Shown here: piece after piece, positions 53,595-61,245 of the stretch | Numbering within the stretch: position 1 is the first letter of the stretch | Layout of the letters: every line of letters starts with the position of its first letter | DNA from: Rhodococcus marinonascens NBRC 14363 | Lineage (GTDB): Bacteria; Actinomycetota; Actinomycetes; Mycobacteriales; Mycobacteriaceae | Assembly (NCBI RefSeq): GCF_001894885.1 | Contig: NZ_BCXB01000001.1 | Coordinates: 310,001-374,000, forward strand | Direction: 5' to 3' | DNA: 64,000 bases | Program-made: the position numbers and the translations under genes | The notes under the pieces: model-generated | What the model was told of the DNA's origin: nothing | What the model saw: the letters and a program-made list of their open reading frames with translations, nothing else | The model's database searches: none

Positions 53595-53799
53595 GTGTAA
53601 TGCCTCCATGTAGCTGATTCGGCTGTAGCTCGATTTGACTGTGGCCTGATTTGACTTCGCTCAGCGTACGGCACCGTAAGTAGATTGGTAAACGCCACCG
53701 GAGGCCCGGAAACCCGTTGGAATTGCTATCCCGTAGTCGAGTTGTCCGGTGTCCCGCCGCACGCGCCCAGCTATTCCGACACAGCGTACCGAACGGTGT

Positions 53800-54220
53800 G
53801 TGCGTGTATTGCCCAGCGTAATCGTTCCGGCGGTTATCGGCTGGGCGCCGCGCCGCCCTCTCGGTGTCGTTGACCTAAAGGCCTCCCGTGCGGCGATGTG
53901 CTGCTACGTCGCCGAGGCGACCATCGGCGGTCTGATGGGGTGCGTTGCACCGTCCGTGGTCGGCGACATCAGCCCGCAGCGTTGGGCAATGGCAGCCCAG
54001 GCCGACCTGGGATTGGTGTTCGCGGTGGTGATGATCCGGACGCTTCCCGCCCGCTGCTCTCTCGGCCGCAACCCCTCGAACTATGTGCCGTGGAGTCGAA
54101 TGTGTTTGTACACCTGTGCGACCCGGCATCGAGGGCGCTGCTCTCGCTGGCCTTCATTCTGATGGGCGGATTTGTCTCGGTCTACAACCTGTCCTTCCCG
54201 AATTGTCCGGTCCCTCAAAA
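53800..54220 (+). pseudogene. MFS transporter remnant (YnfM-like), frameshifted
   Basis: In one frame: VVDLKASRAAMCCYVAEATI, GGLMGCVAPSVVGDISPQRW, AMAAQADLGLVFAVVMIRTL. After a shift near 54070, the second frame reads HLCDPASRALLSLAFILMGG, FVSVYNLSFP. These pieces match the middle helices of YnfM/arabinose-efflux type transporters (usual form GIYVAGTTIGGLxGR ... FxLMGGFVSVYNYLSFRL). The N-terminal and C-terminal parts are missing, so the gene is dead. Confidence 0.65.
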
Positions 54221-54360
54221 TATTCCGAAGGAAAGTGTTTGATTGCGGTGGTGCCCGCCATCAACGGAGTACGACCACCACCGCCGCCGGAACCTCTGGC
54301 CGAATTCAGGGTGTCCCACATGTCTGTTGCGGTCTGCCGGGTTGCTCCCGACAATCGGTA

Positions 54361-54505
54361 CATGGGCAACAACATGAGCAGACTGGAAGGGATCCCCGCA
54401 GAGTTGCCCGAAGCCGTGCGCGTGGACGTCGAACGATGGGAAGGTTGTCCGACTTTCCGGGTGCTGGATTTAGGAGCGTTGCAGACTGAGGGAGACAGAT
54501 CATGA
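54361..54505 (+). CDS. small hypothetical ORF upstream of the 183-aa membrane protein
   Basis: An ORF of about 47 codons from ATG 54361 (alternatives ATG 54321, 54373): MSRLEGIPAELPEAVRVDVE, RWEGCPTFRVLDLGALQTEG. Its stop TGA overlaps the next ATG (ATGA at 54502-54505), so it may be coupled to it. No ribosome site is convincing and no domain is recognised; it may be a decayed 3' end. Confidence 0.35.
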
Positions 54506-55053
54506 CGGCTGGGAACAGTTCATCCACCTCTACACCGGCGAAGTCGGGACTCCCGGCGTGGAGTAAAAAGGTCATTGGCGTCGTCGTTCTCCTGGTGGTG
54601 GTAGTCATTGCCTACCTCATCCTCTCGGCGTATTTTCCGCGGGCGTGGGCTCAGAACGTCGGTGGTCTGGCCAACGGTAGTTTCGGCGGCGGGATCTTGT
54701 GGGGGCTGTTGTTCGGCTTCGTGTGCACACTCGTTCCGTTGCTGCTGTTCTACGGAGCCTGGCGATTGCTGCGCCGGCGACGCTTCAGACCGATGCAGAT
54801 CGGGTTGTTGATCGTCGGGATCCTGGTGCTCCTTCCCAACATTCTGACGCTGAGCGTGGTGCTCGGCGTCAACAGTGCGGCGCACGCGGGGGAGCGGATT
54901 ATGGACGTGGACGCACCCGGATTCCGTGGCGCGTCCCTGGCCGGAGGGATCATCGGCGCGGTGGTGTTCCTTGGTGGAATCGGGGTCGGTTGCACCTACC
55001 GCAAACGAGGCGAGGACCTTGCTCAAATTCGCAAGGATGCGAACGACAAGTAG
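54502..55053 (+). CDS. four-helix membrane protein (183 aa)
   Basis: A 183-aa membrane protein with segments VIGVVVLLVVVVIAYLILSA, GGILWGLLFGFVCTLVPLLL, MQIGLLIVGILVLLPNILTL and GGIIGAVVFLGGIGVGC. The polar stretch between helices 2 and 3 is basic (GAWRLLRRRRFRP). It resembles hypothetical actinobacterial permease-like proteins. GGGAG precedes the ATG. Confidence 0.6.
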   Translation: MTAGNSSSTSTPAKSGLPAWSKKVIGVVVLLVVVVIAYLILSAYFPRAWAQNVGGLANGSFGGGILWGLLFGFVCTLVPLLLFYGAWRLLRRRRFRPMQIGLLIVGILVLLPNILTLSVVLGVNSAAHAGERIMDVDAPGFRGASLAGGIIGAVVFLGGIGVGCTYRKRGEDLAQIRKDANDK

Positions 55054-55279
55054 GCCCAGCCGGGCCCAGACCTGCCGCCGGCCGGATCACAGCGCCGGCG
55101 CGCGCCGACTACGAGCAGGGATTTCGTGCTCTCCACCGTTTGCCGGACAGACTTTTTGAGCGTAGACCCGATCCCATGCCGTCCGCATCTAATGGCTTCC
55201 GCTGTGATCATCGTCGGAGTGGCGCCCCCGCCGTGCCGAAACATCATTCCCGACTGCCACACGCTGCTTGCGGTCAACT

Positions 55280-56629
55280 ATGAGCACAACCGCAAGGGTC
55301 GCCGAAGGCGATTCGCGCCCAGGGTCTTCTACGCCGAACCGACTGACGGTGTTATTCGGAACTGGTGCTGGCAATGCGATGGAATCGTTCGACTGGAGCA
55401 TCTACACGACCTTTGCCGTGTTCTTTGCTCCGCAGTTCTTCAACAGCGGCAGTGCGGTTTCCGATCTCCTCAGCACTCTGGCCGTCTTCGCTGTGGGATT
55501 TGTGGCCCGCCCGTTCGGCGGCTTCCTCTTCGGTTGGCTGGCTGACCGACGAGGCCGTCAGTTGTCCATGGCCCTGACGGTCGGGGTGGGCGCGGCGGGC
55601 AGTCTGGTGATCGGCCTGACACCAACCCATGCCACCATCGGAACCTGGGCGGCGTTTGTCCTGCTGGTTGGTCGGCTGCTTCAGAGCCTTGCGTTCAGCG
55701 GTGAATTGCCAGCAGCGCAGACATACATCAGCGAGGTGGCGCCGCGTGAGCGGCGAGGACTGTGGTCGAGCCTGATCTACGTCTCCGGCACCGTCGGCCT
55801 CATCACAGGCACCCTGCTGGCTGCAGTGCTGTCCTCGGTACTGACCCCCGCGCAGATGAACGACTTCGGCTGGCGGATCCCGTTCATCCTTGGGGGCCTG
55901 TTCGGCTTATTCGCGCTCTACATACGTTCGAGACTGCCAGAAACCGAGACCTTCACCAAGGCGCTGGAAGCAGCGAATGCTGAACCGGGTCATGGATCAG
56001 TGTTGAAGAAGATGTGGCAACGTCCGGGGCTGTTGTTGCGGGTCATCGGCATCACTGTCGGTGGGACAGTCGTCTTCTTCGTGTGGGTAGCGGCGGCTCC
56101 AGCCTACGCGATCAGCGTTCGAGGTGTGCCCGCGACGGGAGCGCTATGGGCCGGCGTTTTCGCCAACCTGGTGCTTCTGGCTGCGCTTCCGTTCTGGGGC
56201 ATCATCTCCGACAAGATCGGGCGAAAGCCCGTCCTGATCTTTGGCACGGTGACGCTGATGCTTGTGCTGTTTCCGCTCAACGCGATCATCAAAGGGCAGG
56301 CGTGGCAGCTGTTCATCGCGATGGCCATCGCGATGATCCTGATCGCGTCTACCGTCTCCATCCTGCCCGCGGTGTATGCGGAAATGTTCCCGACCGGAAT
56401 CCGGGCCACCGCGCTCGCCGTCCCTTACTCGATCGCAGTCGCGTTGTTCGGCGGCACGGCGCCATACCTGCAGACCTTCTTTGCGGACAACGAGATCCCC
56501 GATGCTTTCAACTGGTATGCGATCGGGATGATGGCCATCACCGTCGTCACCGTTGTCTTCATGCCCGAGACCAAAGCGCTGGACCTGACGAAGGAAGACG
56601 AACCCGACCTCGCAGTTCGCACGGCCTGA
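55280..56629 (+). CDS. MHS-family major facilitator transporter
   Basis: A 449-aa transporter with twelve predicted helices. The MHS (metabolite:H+ symporter) family motifs are GNAMESFDWSIYTTFAVFFA, VARPFGGFLFGWLADRRGRQ, VGRLLQSLAFSGELPAAQTY and EVAPRERRGLWSSLIYVSGT. The family includes shikimate, proline-betaine and citrate transporters; the substrate here is not clear. The ATG at 55280 is preferred to a TTG at 55268. Confidence 0.87.
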   Translation: MSTTARVAEGDSRPGSSTPNRLTVLFGTGAGNAMESFDWSIYTTFAVFFAPQFFNSGSAVSDLLSTLAVFAVGFVARPFGGFLFGWLADRRGRQLSMALTVGVGAAGSLVIGLTPTHATIGTWAAFVLLVGRLLQSLAFSGELPAAQTYISEVAPRERRGLWSSLIYVSGTVGLITGTLLAAVLSSVLTPAQMNDFGWRIPFILGGLFGLFALYIRSRLPETETFTKALEAANAEPGHGSVLKKMWQRPGLLLRVIGITVGGTVVFFVWVAAAPAYAISVRGVPATGALWAGVFANLVLLAALPFWGIISDKIGRKPVLIFGTVTLMLVLFPLNAIIKGQAWQLFIAMAIAMILIASTVSILPAVYAEMFPTGIRATALAVPYSIAVALFGGTAPYLQTFFADNEIPDAFNWYAIGMMAITVVTVVFMPETKALDLTKEDEPDLAVRTA

Positions 56630-56653
56630 CCGGGATGAACCTGGTCAGGAGAG

Positions 56654-56726
56654 TGCCCCCAGTAGGACTCGAACCTACGACCTGCGGATTAAAAGTCCGT
56701 AGCTCTACCAACTGAGCTATAGGGGC
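56654..56726 (-). tRNA. tRNA-Lys (anticodon TTT)
   Basis: The minus strand folds as a 73-nt tRNA from GCCCCTATAGCTCAG to GTTCGAGTCCTACTGGGGGC plus discriminator A. The anticodon loop is CTTTTAA with TTT in the centre. The 3' CCA is not encoded. It lies just after the MHS transporter gene. Confidence 0.95.
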
Positions 56727-56807
56727 GCGGGGTGAGAGTCTAATGTGCCGACGGAGACGGTCGGAACTGCACCCCCGGCACGGCGTGTTGAGCCGAAGGG
56801 GCAAAAG

Positions 56808-56847
56808 TCGGCTCGGGTGCGCACCCCCTGCAGTGCACCCGAGCCGA
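56808..56847. terminator. perfect hairpin between tRNA-Lys and the TetR-type gene
   Basis: TCGGCTCGGGTGC (56808-56820) pairs with GCACCCGAGCCGA (56835-56847). It is upstream of the tRNA on the minus strand, so it ends transcripts arriving from one side or acts as an insulator between the two genes. Confidence 0.6.
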
Positions 56848-56904
56848 GAGCAAATTATACCACTTGGTGTGTTTTGGTGGTGACCAACTCCAACTACACG
56901 CGGC

Positions 56905-56943
56905 TCTTCAAGTTTGTTAATCAGCCGAAGCAAGACTTGAAGA
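56905..56943. promoter_or_regulatory. inverted repeat upstream of the GBL-receptor-like gene
   Basis: TCTTCAAGT (56905-56913) and ACTTGAAGA (56935-56943) are perfect inverted copies with a 21-bp spacer, 110-150 bp upstream of the start. It may bind the regulator or form a hairpin in the leader. Confidence 0.4.
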
Positions 56944-57052
56944 CTGGTTTGTTGGTTTTTTCAAAACGGGGATACTGTTATGGAAGGACTCGGGCCTCAT
57001 CCTGGCAGGGTGATGGTAAGGAGTACCACACCTGGAAGAAGGATTCATTGCC

Positions 57053-57709
57053 ATGGCACGTCAACAGGAGCGTGCGCGTCGCACCCGCGCCGCGCTGGTG
57101 GAGTCGGCTGCGATCGAGTTTGCGAAGCGCGGGTATGCGGCCGCCTCGGTCAACACGATCCTCGAGGGCTCGAACGCCACCAAGGGGGCTATGTATTTCC
57201 ACTTCCAGTCCAAGGAAGATTTGGCCCGCGCCGTTCTCCAGGCCGGAGTCGAGCAATTCACTGCTCTGACGGATCGCTGGACACGTCGGACGGATATAGG
57301 GCCTTTCGAAGCGCTCCACGGCTTCGTGGTCGACCTCGCGAAGTTGTTCCACTTGTGCGTGATCGTCCGGGCCGAGTTCCGATTGATCGTCGAACCAGAG
57401 TTCTACCCCGACGTGCTCTCCGGCGGCTCGCAGGTGTGGGGTCGCACGGCGTACGAGTTCGCCGCCCGAGCCGAGAGCGAGGGGCTTCTGCGCGCCGACG
57501 CCGATCCCGAGAAGTTCACCCGCGTTCTGGCGGCATCCCTCGCCGGCCAGAGGTACATGTCAGACATGATTGCGCTCGAGGGCGACCTCGTTGAGCGGTT
57601 CGAGGAATCACTCGAAGTGGTCCTCGCGGCGATGGCATCGCAGGAATGGTTGGAGAAGTTCGAGGGGGAAGGATGGCCGGATTGCGGATCGGAACTGCCC
57701 GATTTGTAG
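57053..57709 (+). CDS. TetR-type regulator, gamma-butyrolactone receptor-like
   Basis: A 218-aa regulator. Its N terminus, QQERARRTRAALVESAAIEF, then AKRGYAAASVNTILEGSNAT and KGAMYFHFQSKEDLARAVLQ, is the HTH of ArpA/ScbR-like gamma-butyrolactone receptors. The ligand domain follows (FHLCVIVRAEFRLIVEPEFY). GGAAG precedes the ATG. Rhodococci are known to make such signals. Its target is not visible; it may regulate itself or an unlinked locus. Neighbours are tRNA genes. Confidence 0.82.
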   Translation: MARQQERARRTRAALVESAAIEFAKRGYAAASVNTILEGSNATKGAMYFHFQSKEDLARAVLQAGVEQFTALTDRWTRRTDIGPFEALHGFVVDLAKLFHLCVIVRAEFRLIVEPEFYPDVLSGGSQVWGRTAYEFAARAESEGLLRADADPEKFTRVLAASLAGQRYMSDMIALEGDLVERFEESLEVVLAAMASQEWLEKFEGEGWPDCGSELPDL

Positions 57710-57807
57710 TCTGAACTGGCGATTTGGGGATTTCTCGCTTGGTGTCCTAAGCTATCCAAGCTCCCAACGGAACGCCGTTGAGGTACTGGTTCGGAGAAAT
57801 CCGACGG

Positions 57808-57880
57808 GCCCCCTTCGTCTAGCGGCCTAGGACGCCGCCCTTTCAAGGCGGTAGCGCGGGTTCGAATCCCGTAGGGGGTA
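57808..57880 (+). tRNA. tRNA-Glu (anticodon TTC)
   Basis: A 73-nt tRNA from GCCCCCTTCGTCTAGCGGCC to GTTCGAATCCCGTAGGGGGT plus A, with loop CTTTCAA and anticodon TTC. No CCA is encoded. Confidence 0.96.
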
Positions 57881-57984
57881 CGTTTGGCCGGTGTTGAGCA
57901 TGCGGTATGGTTCGGCAGCAGTAAATGTGACAAGCAGGATCGCTTTACGACGTTTCGTTCGTAAAGCACAGTAGGACAAAGCAA

Positions 57985-58058
57985 GGCCCTGTGGCGCAGT
58001 TGGTTAGCGCGCCGCCCTGTCACGGCGGAGGTCGCGGGTTCGAGTCCCGTCAGGGTCG
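57985..58058 (+). tRNA. tRNA-Asp (anticodon GTC)
   Basis: A 74-nt tRNA, GGCCCTGTGGCGCAGTTGGT at the 5' end and GTTCGAGTCCCGTCAGGGTC at the 3' end plus G, with loop CTGTCAC and anticodon GTC. Confidence 0.96.
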
Positions 58059-58124
58059 CAAGAGTGGTGCCAGTATTCACTTCTGGCAACACATTGCGAT
58101 TGGCATTCGGTTCGGGTGCCGCCC

Positions 58125-58198
58125 GGCCAGGTAGCTCAGTTGGTACGAGCGTCCGCCTGAAAAGCGGAAGGTCGCCGGTTCGATCCCGGCCCTGGCCA
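58125..58198 (+). tRNA. tRNA-Phe (anticodon GAA); attachment site of the AICE-like element
   Basis: A 74-nt tRNA, GGCCAGGTAGCTCAGTTGGT at the 5' end and GTTCGATCCCGGCCCTGGCC at the 3' end plus A, followed by CCA. The anticodon loop CTGAAAA holds GAA. The integrase remnant lies directly downstream, so the 3' half is the likely att core; the other att copy is beyond the right edge. Confidence 0.95.
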
Positions 58199-58233
58199 CC
58201 ACGGTTGACCTGCACGGACACTGTGACTGCACT

Positions 58234-59329
58234 CTATGGTTGGTTGGTCTTGTCCGGTTCCTGTCCGTTCGCTTGGTTGGCTGCGGTGTCGTGGAGCCGG
58301 TCGAGGTTTGTGGCTACGTGGTCAAGTTCGTCGGAGTAGAGGTCGCTGCAGATGTTCGCGGTGACAGTGGGTGTGGAGTGCCCCATGGTCTTCTGGACAT
58401 AGCGGAGGTCAGCGCCGGAGGCCCGGGCGAGGCTGGCGTAGGTGTGTCGCGGTTCATGGATGGTGAGTGGCGCGAGTTGGGTTTTCTGAAGCACGCGGGA
58501 CCAGTGGGTGTGCCGGCGCCAGTTGTTTGATCTGAGAAAGCCGCCGTTCGGTGAGGTGATCGCTTGTTCGCTGCGTTCGTGGCCCGCGATCCGTGGCTTG
58601 AGCCCGAACTCGCCGACGGCGATCTGGGGGAGTGGGACGGTTCGTACGGCGGCACGGGTTTTTGGCGGACCGACGATGATGCGGCCTTCCACCTCGGGCG
58701 CGGGCTGACGGACATAGAGCCTGCGTGCCTGGTAGGTCGATGTCGCCCTGGTCGCCACATGCTGCCGCCAGGGCGGAGACTTCGGTGGCTGTGAGATAGC
58801 GGTGGCGTTCTCGGGCTGGTATCCACCCGGCCGACGCGCCTTGCGCCGGGTTGCTGTGGATTCGGCCGTCCTCGCGCGCCATGTCGAGGATCGACCGCAG
58901 GAGCCGAAGCGTGGCCACCTTGGCCCGAGGGCCGACGGTCAGGGATTCGATGAAGCTCTGGACGTCCGTGCGGGTGATCTCGTCGAGCGGGATGTGGCCG
59001 AATCGGGGGCTGATCCGCAGCTCCCAATGCTGGGTATAGCCGCTCCAGATCTTGGGCGATACCGCCCGTTTCACGGCGCTGTACTGGGTCCAGATTTTCG
59101 AGAGGGTGACACGGCTAAGTCGAGGGTCAAAGCGCCTTTTTCCGGTGGCTGCTTCACCATCGCGGTCAGCCTTGAAAGCCTTCGCTTCCCAGAGGGTGGA
59201 AACGGTCGATGACGTTTCAATCCATCCCGACGGCGAGTTGGGATCGCGCACCAGATGGCGCACTTGATAGCGAGGTTCGCCGGCTGCGTTGGGTCGCTTT
59301 CGGATGCCGCGGGGTACCGAACCGGCCAT
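58234..59329 (-). pseudogene. tyrosine integrase, inactivated
   Basis: N-terminal part: GIRKRPNAAGEPRYQVRHLV and RITRTDVQSFIESLTVG-like core-binding domain, then RHRYLTATEVSALAAACGDQ. The frame then shifts near 58740, and the catalytic part continues in the second frame, QARRLYVRQPAPEVEG, HEPRHTYASLARASGADLRY, TMGHSTPTVTANICSDLYS. Between the two parts the box that normally holds the first catalytic Arg (AYTGLRxGEL) is deleted, and the catalytic Tyr position reads Cys (NICSDLY where family members have VYADLF). The integrase should be inactive. Confidence 0.8.
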
Positions 59330-59562
59330 CTAGCGCCGCACCTCTGCAGCCATGCGCGGACTTCCGCTGCGTCCCAACGTCCCAACGCGGTGAGAAAGCG
59401 TATAGCACGGGGGCCCCGTGCCTCGCCGTGGTCGCGCAGCGCGCCCCAGTGGCAGACTGTCGCTGACGATACTCCGAGGAGGTCGGCAACTTGCTCTGCG
59501 GTGAGCAGCTCGGGAAAGTGGGTGGAATTCGCTGCCGCTGTGGCGAAATTCGAAGCTAGCAC
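59071..59562 (-). CDS. excisionase-type HTH DNA-binding protein, 3' end uncertain
   Basis: The N-terminal 90 residues are a MerR/Xis-type helix-turn-helix: PELLTAEQVADLLGVSSATV, CHWGALRDHGEARGPRAIRF and WDAAEVRAWLQRCG. Excisionases of AICEs look like this and precede int. The start GTG 59562 has GGGAA upstream. The frame runs on over the integrase start to 59071, with no domain after AWLQRCG; family members usually stop near there, so a small frameshift or read-through has probably extended it. Confidence 0.55.
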   Translation of the reverse strand: MLASNFATAAANSTHFPELLTAEQVADLLGVSSATVCHWGALRDHGEARGPRAIRFLTALGRWDAAEVRAWLQRCGARWPVRYPAASESDPTQPANLAIKCAIWCAIPTRRRDGLKRHRPFPPSGKRRLSRLTAMVKQPPEKGALTLDLAVSPSRKSGPSTAP

Positions 59563-59573
59563 TGCGGTTCCCG

Positions 59574-60239
59574 TTACTTGTTTCCGAACTTGGCGGCAAC
59601 CGCGCGGACAAGCGAGTCAGGCCAGTGGTCAGCACGAACGCAAAGGGCTGATCCGTCTTCGTCGACGGCGTAGCCGGTACCTGGGTTGTTCGGGTTTATG
59701 CAATGGGCGGGGGCTTTGTCGGCGAGGCCCTCGTCGAGCATCATGGCGACCTCTTCGCTTGAGCGCAGCCGCAGCGCAATGGTTTGGGTGAACAGGCCGC
59801 GCATCGGAAGGATCTCCGTGCGGGGGTCCTGCATGAAGGCGACCACCACGATGCCCAGTGCCCGGCCCTTGGTCAAGATGCGTGAAAGCGACTTCGCGAC
59901 CTCCTTTCGGAGTGTCTGGTCGCTCATGTGGGCGGTTAGGCCGGCCAGCTCGTCGATCATCAGGACGATCAGCGGCTCCGCGGCAGTGGCAGTGTGGTCA
60001 CGAGTCCTGCCAGCCATCCGCCGGCCGCGGTCGTCCATGATTTCCTCCACCTTGCGCAGCATCGTTGCCGCGTCCGCTTCCGTCGTTGCGACCGTTTCGA
60101 AAAGTGCTGAACCCATTGCGACTTCGATTCCGTACTTAAGGTCCACAGTCAGCAGCCGCGCCAAGCCTGCATTGACCGCTGGGCCAAATCCGCCTGCGGT
60201 CCCCCAGAAGATGGACCCCTTGCCCGATCCAGAGCAGCG
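59574..60239 (-). pseudogene. FtsK/SpoIIIE-type DNA translocase, 5'-truncated
   Basis: The frame begins in the Walker A segment (CSGSGKGSIFWGTAGG) and continues LARLLTVDLKYGIEVAMGSA, MIDELAGLTAHMSDQTLRKE (Walker B), KGRALGIVVVAFMQDPRTEI, and ends with LRSSEEVAMMLDEG and SLVRAVAAKFGNK. This is the conserved motor domain of AICE TraSA/FtsK proteins. Everything upstream of the P-loop is missing, because a TAA stop in foreign sequence stands immediately before. A TTG at 60164 could start a fragment that lacks the P-loop, so ATP hydrolysis would be lost. Confidence 0.75.
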
Positions 60240-60241
60240 TT

Positions 60242-60264
60242 AGTTTAAACTTTAAAGTCGATAC
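60242..60264. promoter_or_regulatory. second HxlR-type palindrome, at the FtsK breakpoint
   Basis: AGTTTAAA-C-TTTAAAGT (60242-60258) followed by CGATAC; the reverse complement matches 61174-61195 nearly base for base. It sits three bases from the truncated FtsK frame. Confidence 0.5.
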
Positions 60265-60494
60265 TCATCACGAAATGCACGGTTGAGGCTGTGGCGGCCT
60301 CGGCCCGCCGGAGAGGGTCAATCGTCGCAATGACAGTCAGCGTTGACCAGCGTCGCCGCGGCTGGATCGATGTCTACTCGGCAGCAACCTGGGCGCAGTT
60401 GCTCGCTTGGCGAGGCGAGCCCGCCTTTCAGAAGATGCTGCGGGGTAGGGGATCGAACGTGTCCTCCTCGGTGGGCCACGCCACCCGGTGAGGC

Positions 60495-61148
60495 TCACCG
60501 GGCGCCGAATGACCGCGCCGTGAGTCGCCAGAAATCGTTCATTGCCCGCTTGGAGCCGCGCTGAAGCTCGACGTGATTCCGTGTGTAATCGGAGAGGGCG
60601 ATGTCCCCGTCGCCGAGCGCGATGAGCGCCTCGTACTCGGTGGCGATGGCCAGCGGCGCGTCGGGGTATGGTTCGTATCGAACGCTGACTTCTCCGTCGG
60701 CAACGTCGATTGCGAAGTGCTCATCGTCGACGATCAGCTCGACGTGGACAGCGTCGTCTCTCACGACTCTGCGCAGTGCTTCCTTCAGGGTGACGACGAT
60801 GGTTCGGAGATTTCCCGGACGGCGGAGGTCGGTCGGCGCGGGATACTGAGCACCGAGGGTTGCTAGCTCGAACAGCAACGGAGCGGTGCGTTCTCCGTCT
60901 TCGGTCAGTGCGTAGACGACGACGCCATGGTTGGCGGTGCGCTTGATGATCAACCCGTCGTCTTGTAGTTGCTGCAAGCGGGTGGTCAGCAGGTTCGAAG
61001 CGATTCCGTTGAGGCCGGTGAGGAGGTCGCTGAAGCGCGCCGGACCCGCGTGGAGGTCACGCAGGATCAGTAAACTCCAGCGGTCGCCGACCTTGTCGAG
61101 CGCCCGGGTGATAGGGCAGAGCAGTCGATAGCTGCGGTGTTTGGGCAT
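60495..61148 (-). CDS. HxlR-family transcriptional regulator with C-terminal extra domain
   Basis: A 217-aa regulator. The HxlR winged helix is at the N terminus: CPITRALDKVGDRWSLLILR, DLHAGPARFSDLLTGLNGIA and SNLLTTRLQQLQDDGLI. A C-terminal part of about 110 aa follows (VHVELIVDDEHFAIDVADGE) that resembles the SCP2-like or sensory tail found in larger HxlR proteins. It is divergent from the NmrA-like gene across a palindromic operator, so it probably controls itself and that gene. Confidence 0.85.
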   Translation of the reverse strand: MPKHRSYRLLCPITRALDKVGDRWSLLILRDLHAGPARFSDLLTGLNGIASNLLTTRLQQLQDDGLIIKRTANHGVVVYALTEDGERTAPLLFELATLGAQYPAPTDLRRPGNLRTIVVTLKEALRRVVRDDAVHVELIVDDEHFAIDVADGEVSVRYEPYPDAPLAIATEYEALIALGDGDIALSDYTRNHVELQRGSKRAMNDFWRLTARSFGAR

Positions 61149-61172
61149 GCCGCCCAGCCCCTTTCGCGACGT

Positions 61173-61204
61173 AGTATTGACTTTAAAGTTTAAAGTGTAA
61201 TACT
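61173..61204 (+). promoter_or_regulatory. palindromic operator overlapping the divergent promoter
   Basis: The core ACTTTAAA-G-TTTAAAGT (61180-61196) is a perfect palindrome, framed by AGTATT (61173-61178) and AATACT (61199-61204). On the plus strand TTGACT (61177-61182) and TAATAC (61198-61203), spaced 15 bp, look like -35 and -10 boxes. The operator therefore lies between them, ideal for repression by the HxlR protein. Confidence 0.7.
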
Positions 61205-61245
61205 AGGTATGGCAGATGACACCCAACCCTAACCCAGGATCCACC

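Noticed and set aside
56955-56967. Short inverted repeat GTTTT-TTC-AAAAC as a gamma-butyrolactone operator
   Set aside because: The arms are only five A/T bases and the sequence does not match known receptor sites well enough to claim it.
60291-60491. 66-codon plus-strand ORF beside the HxlR gene
   Set aside because: No domain or ribosome site, and it lies in the breakpoint region of the integrative element.
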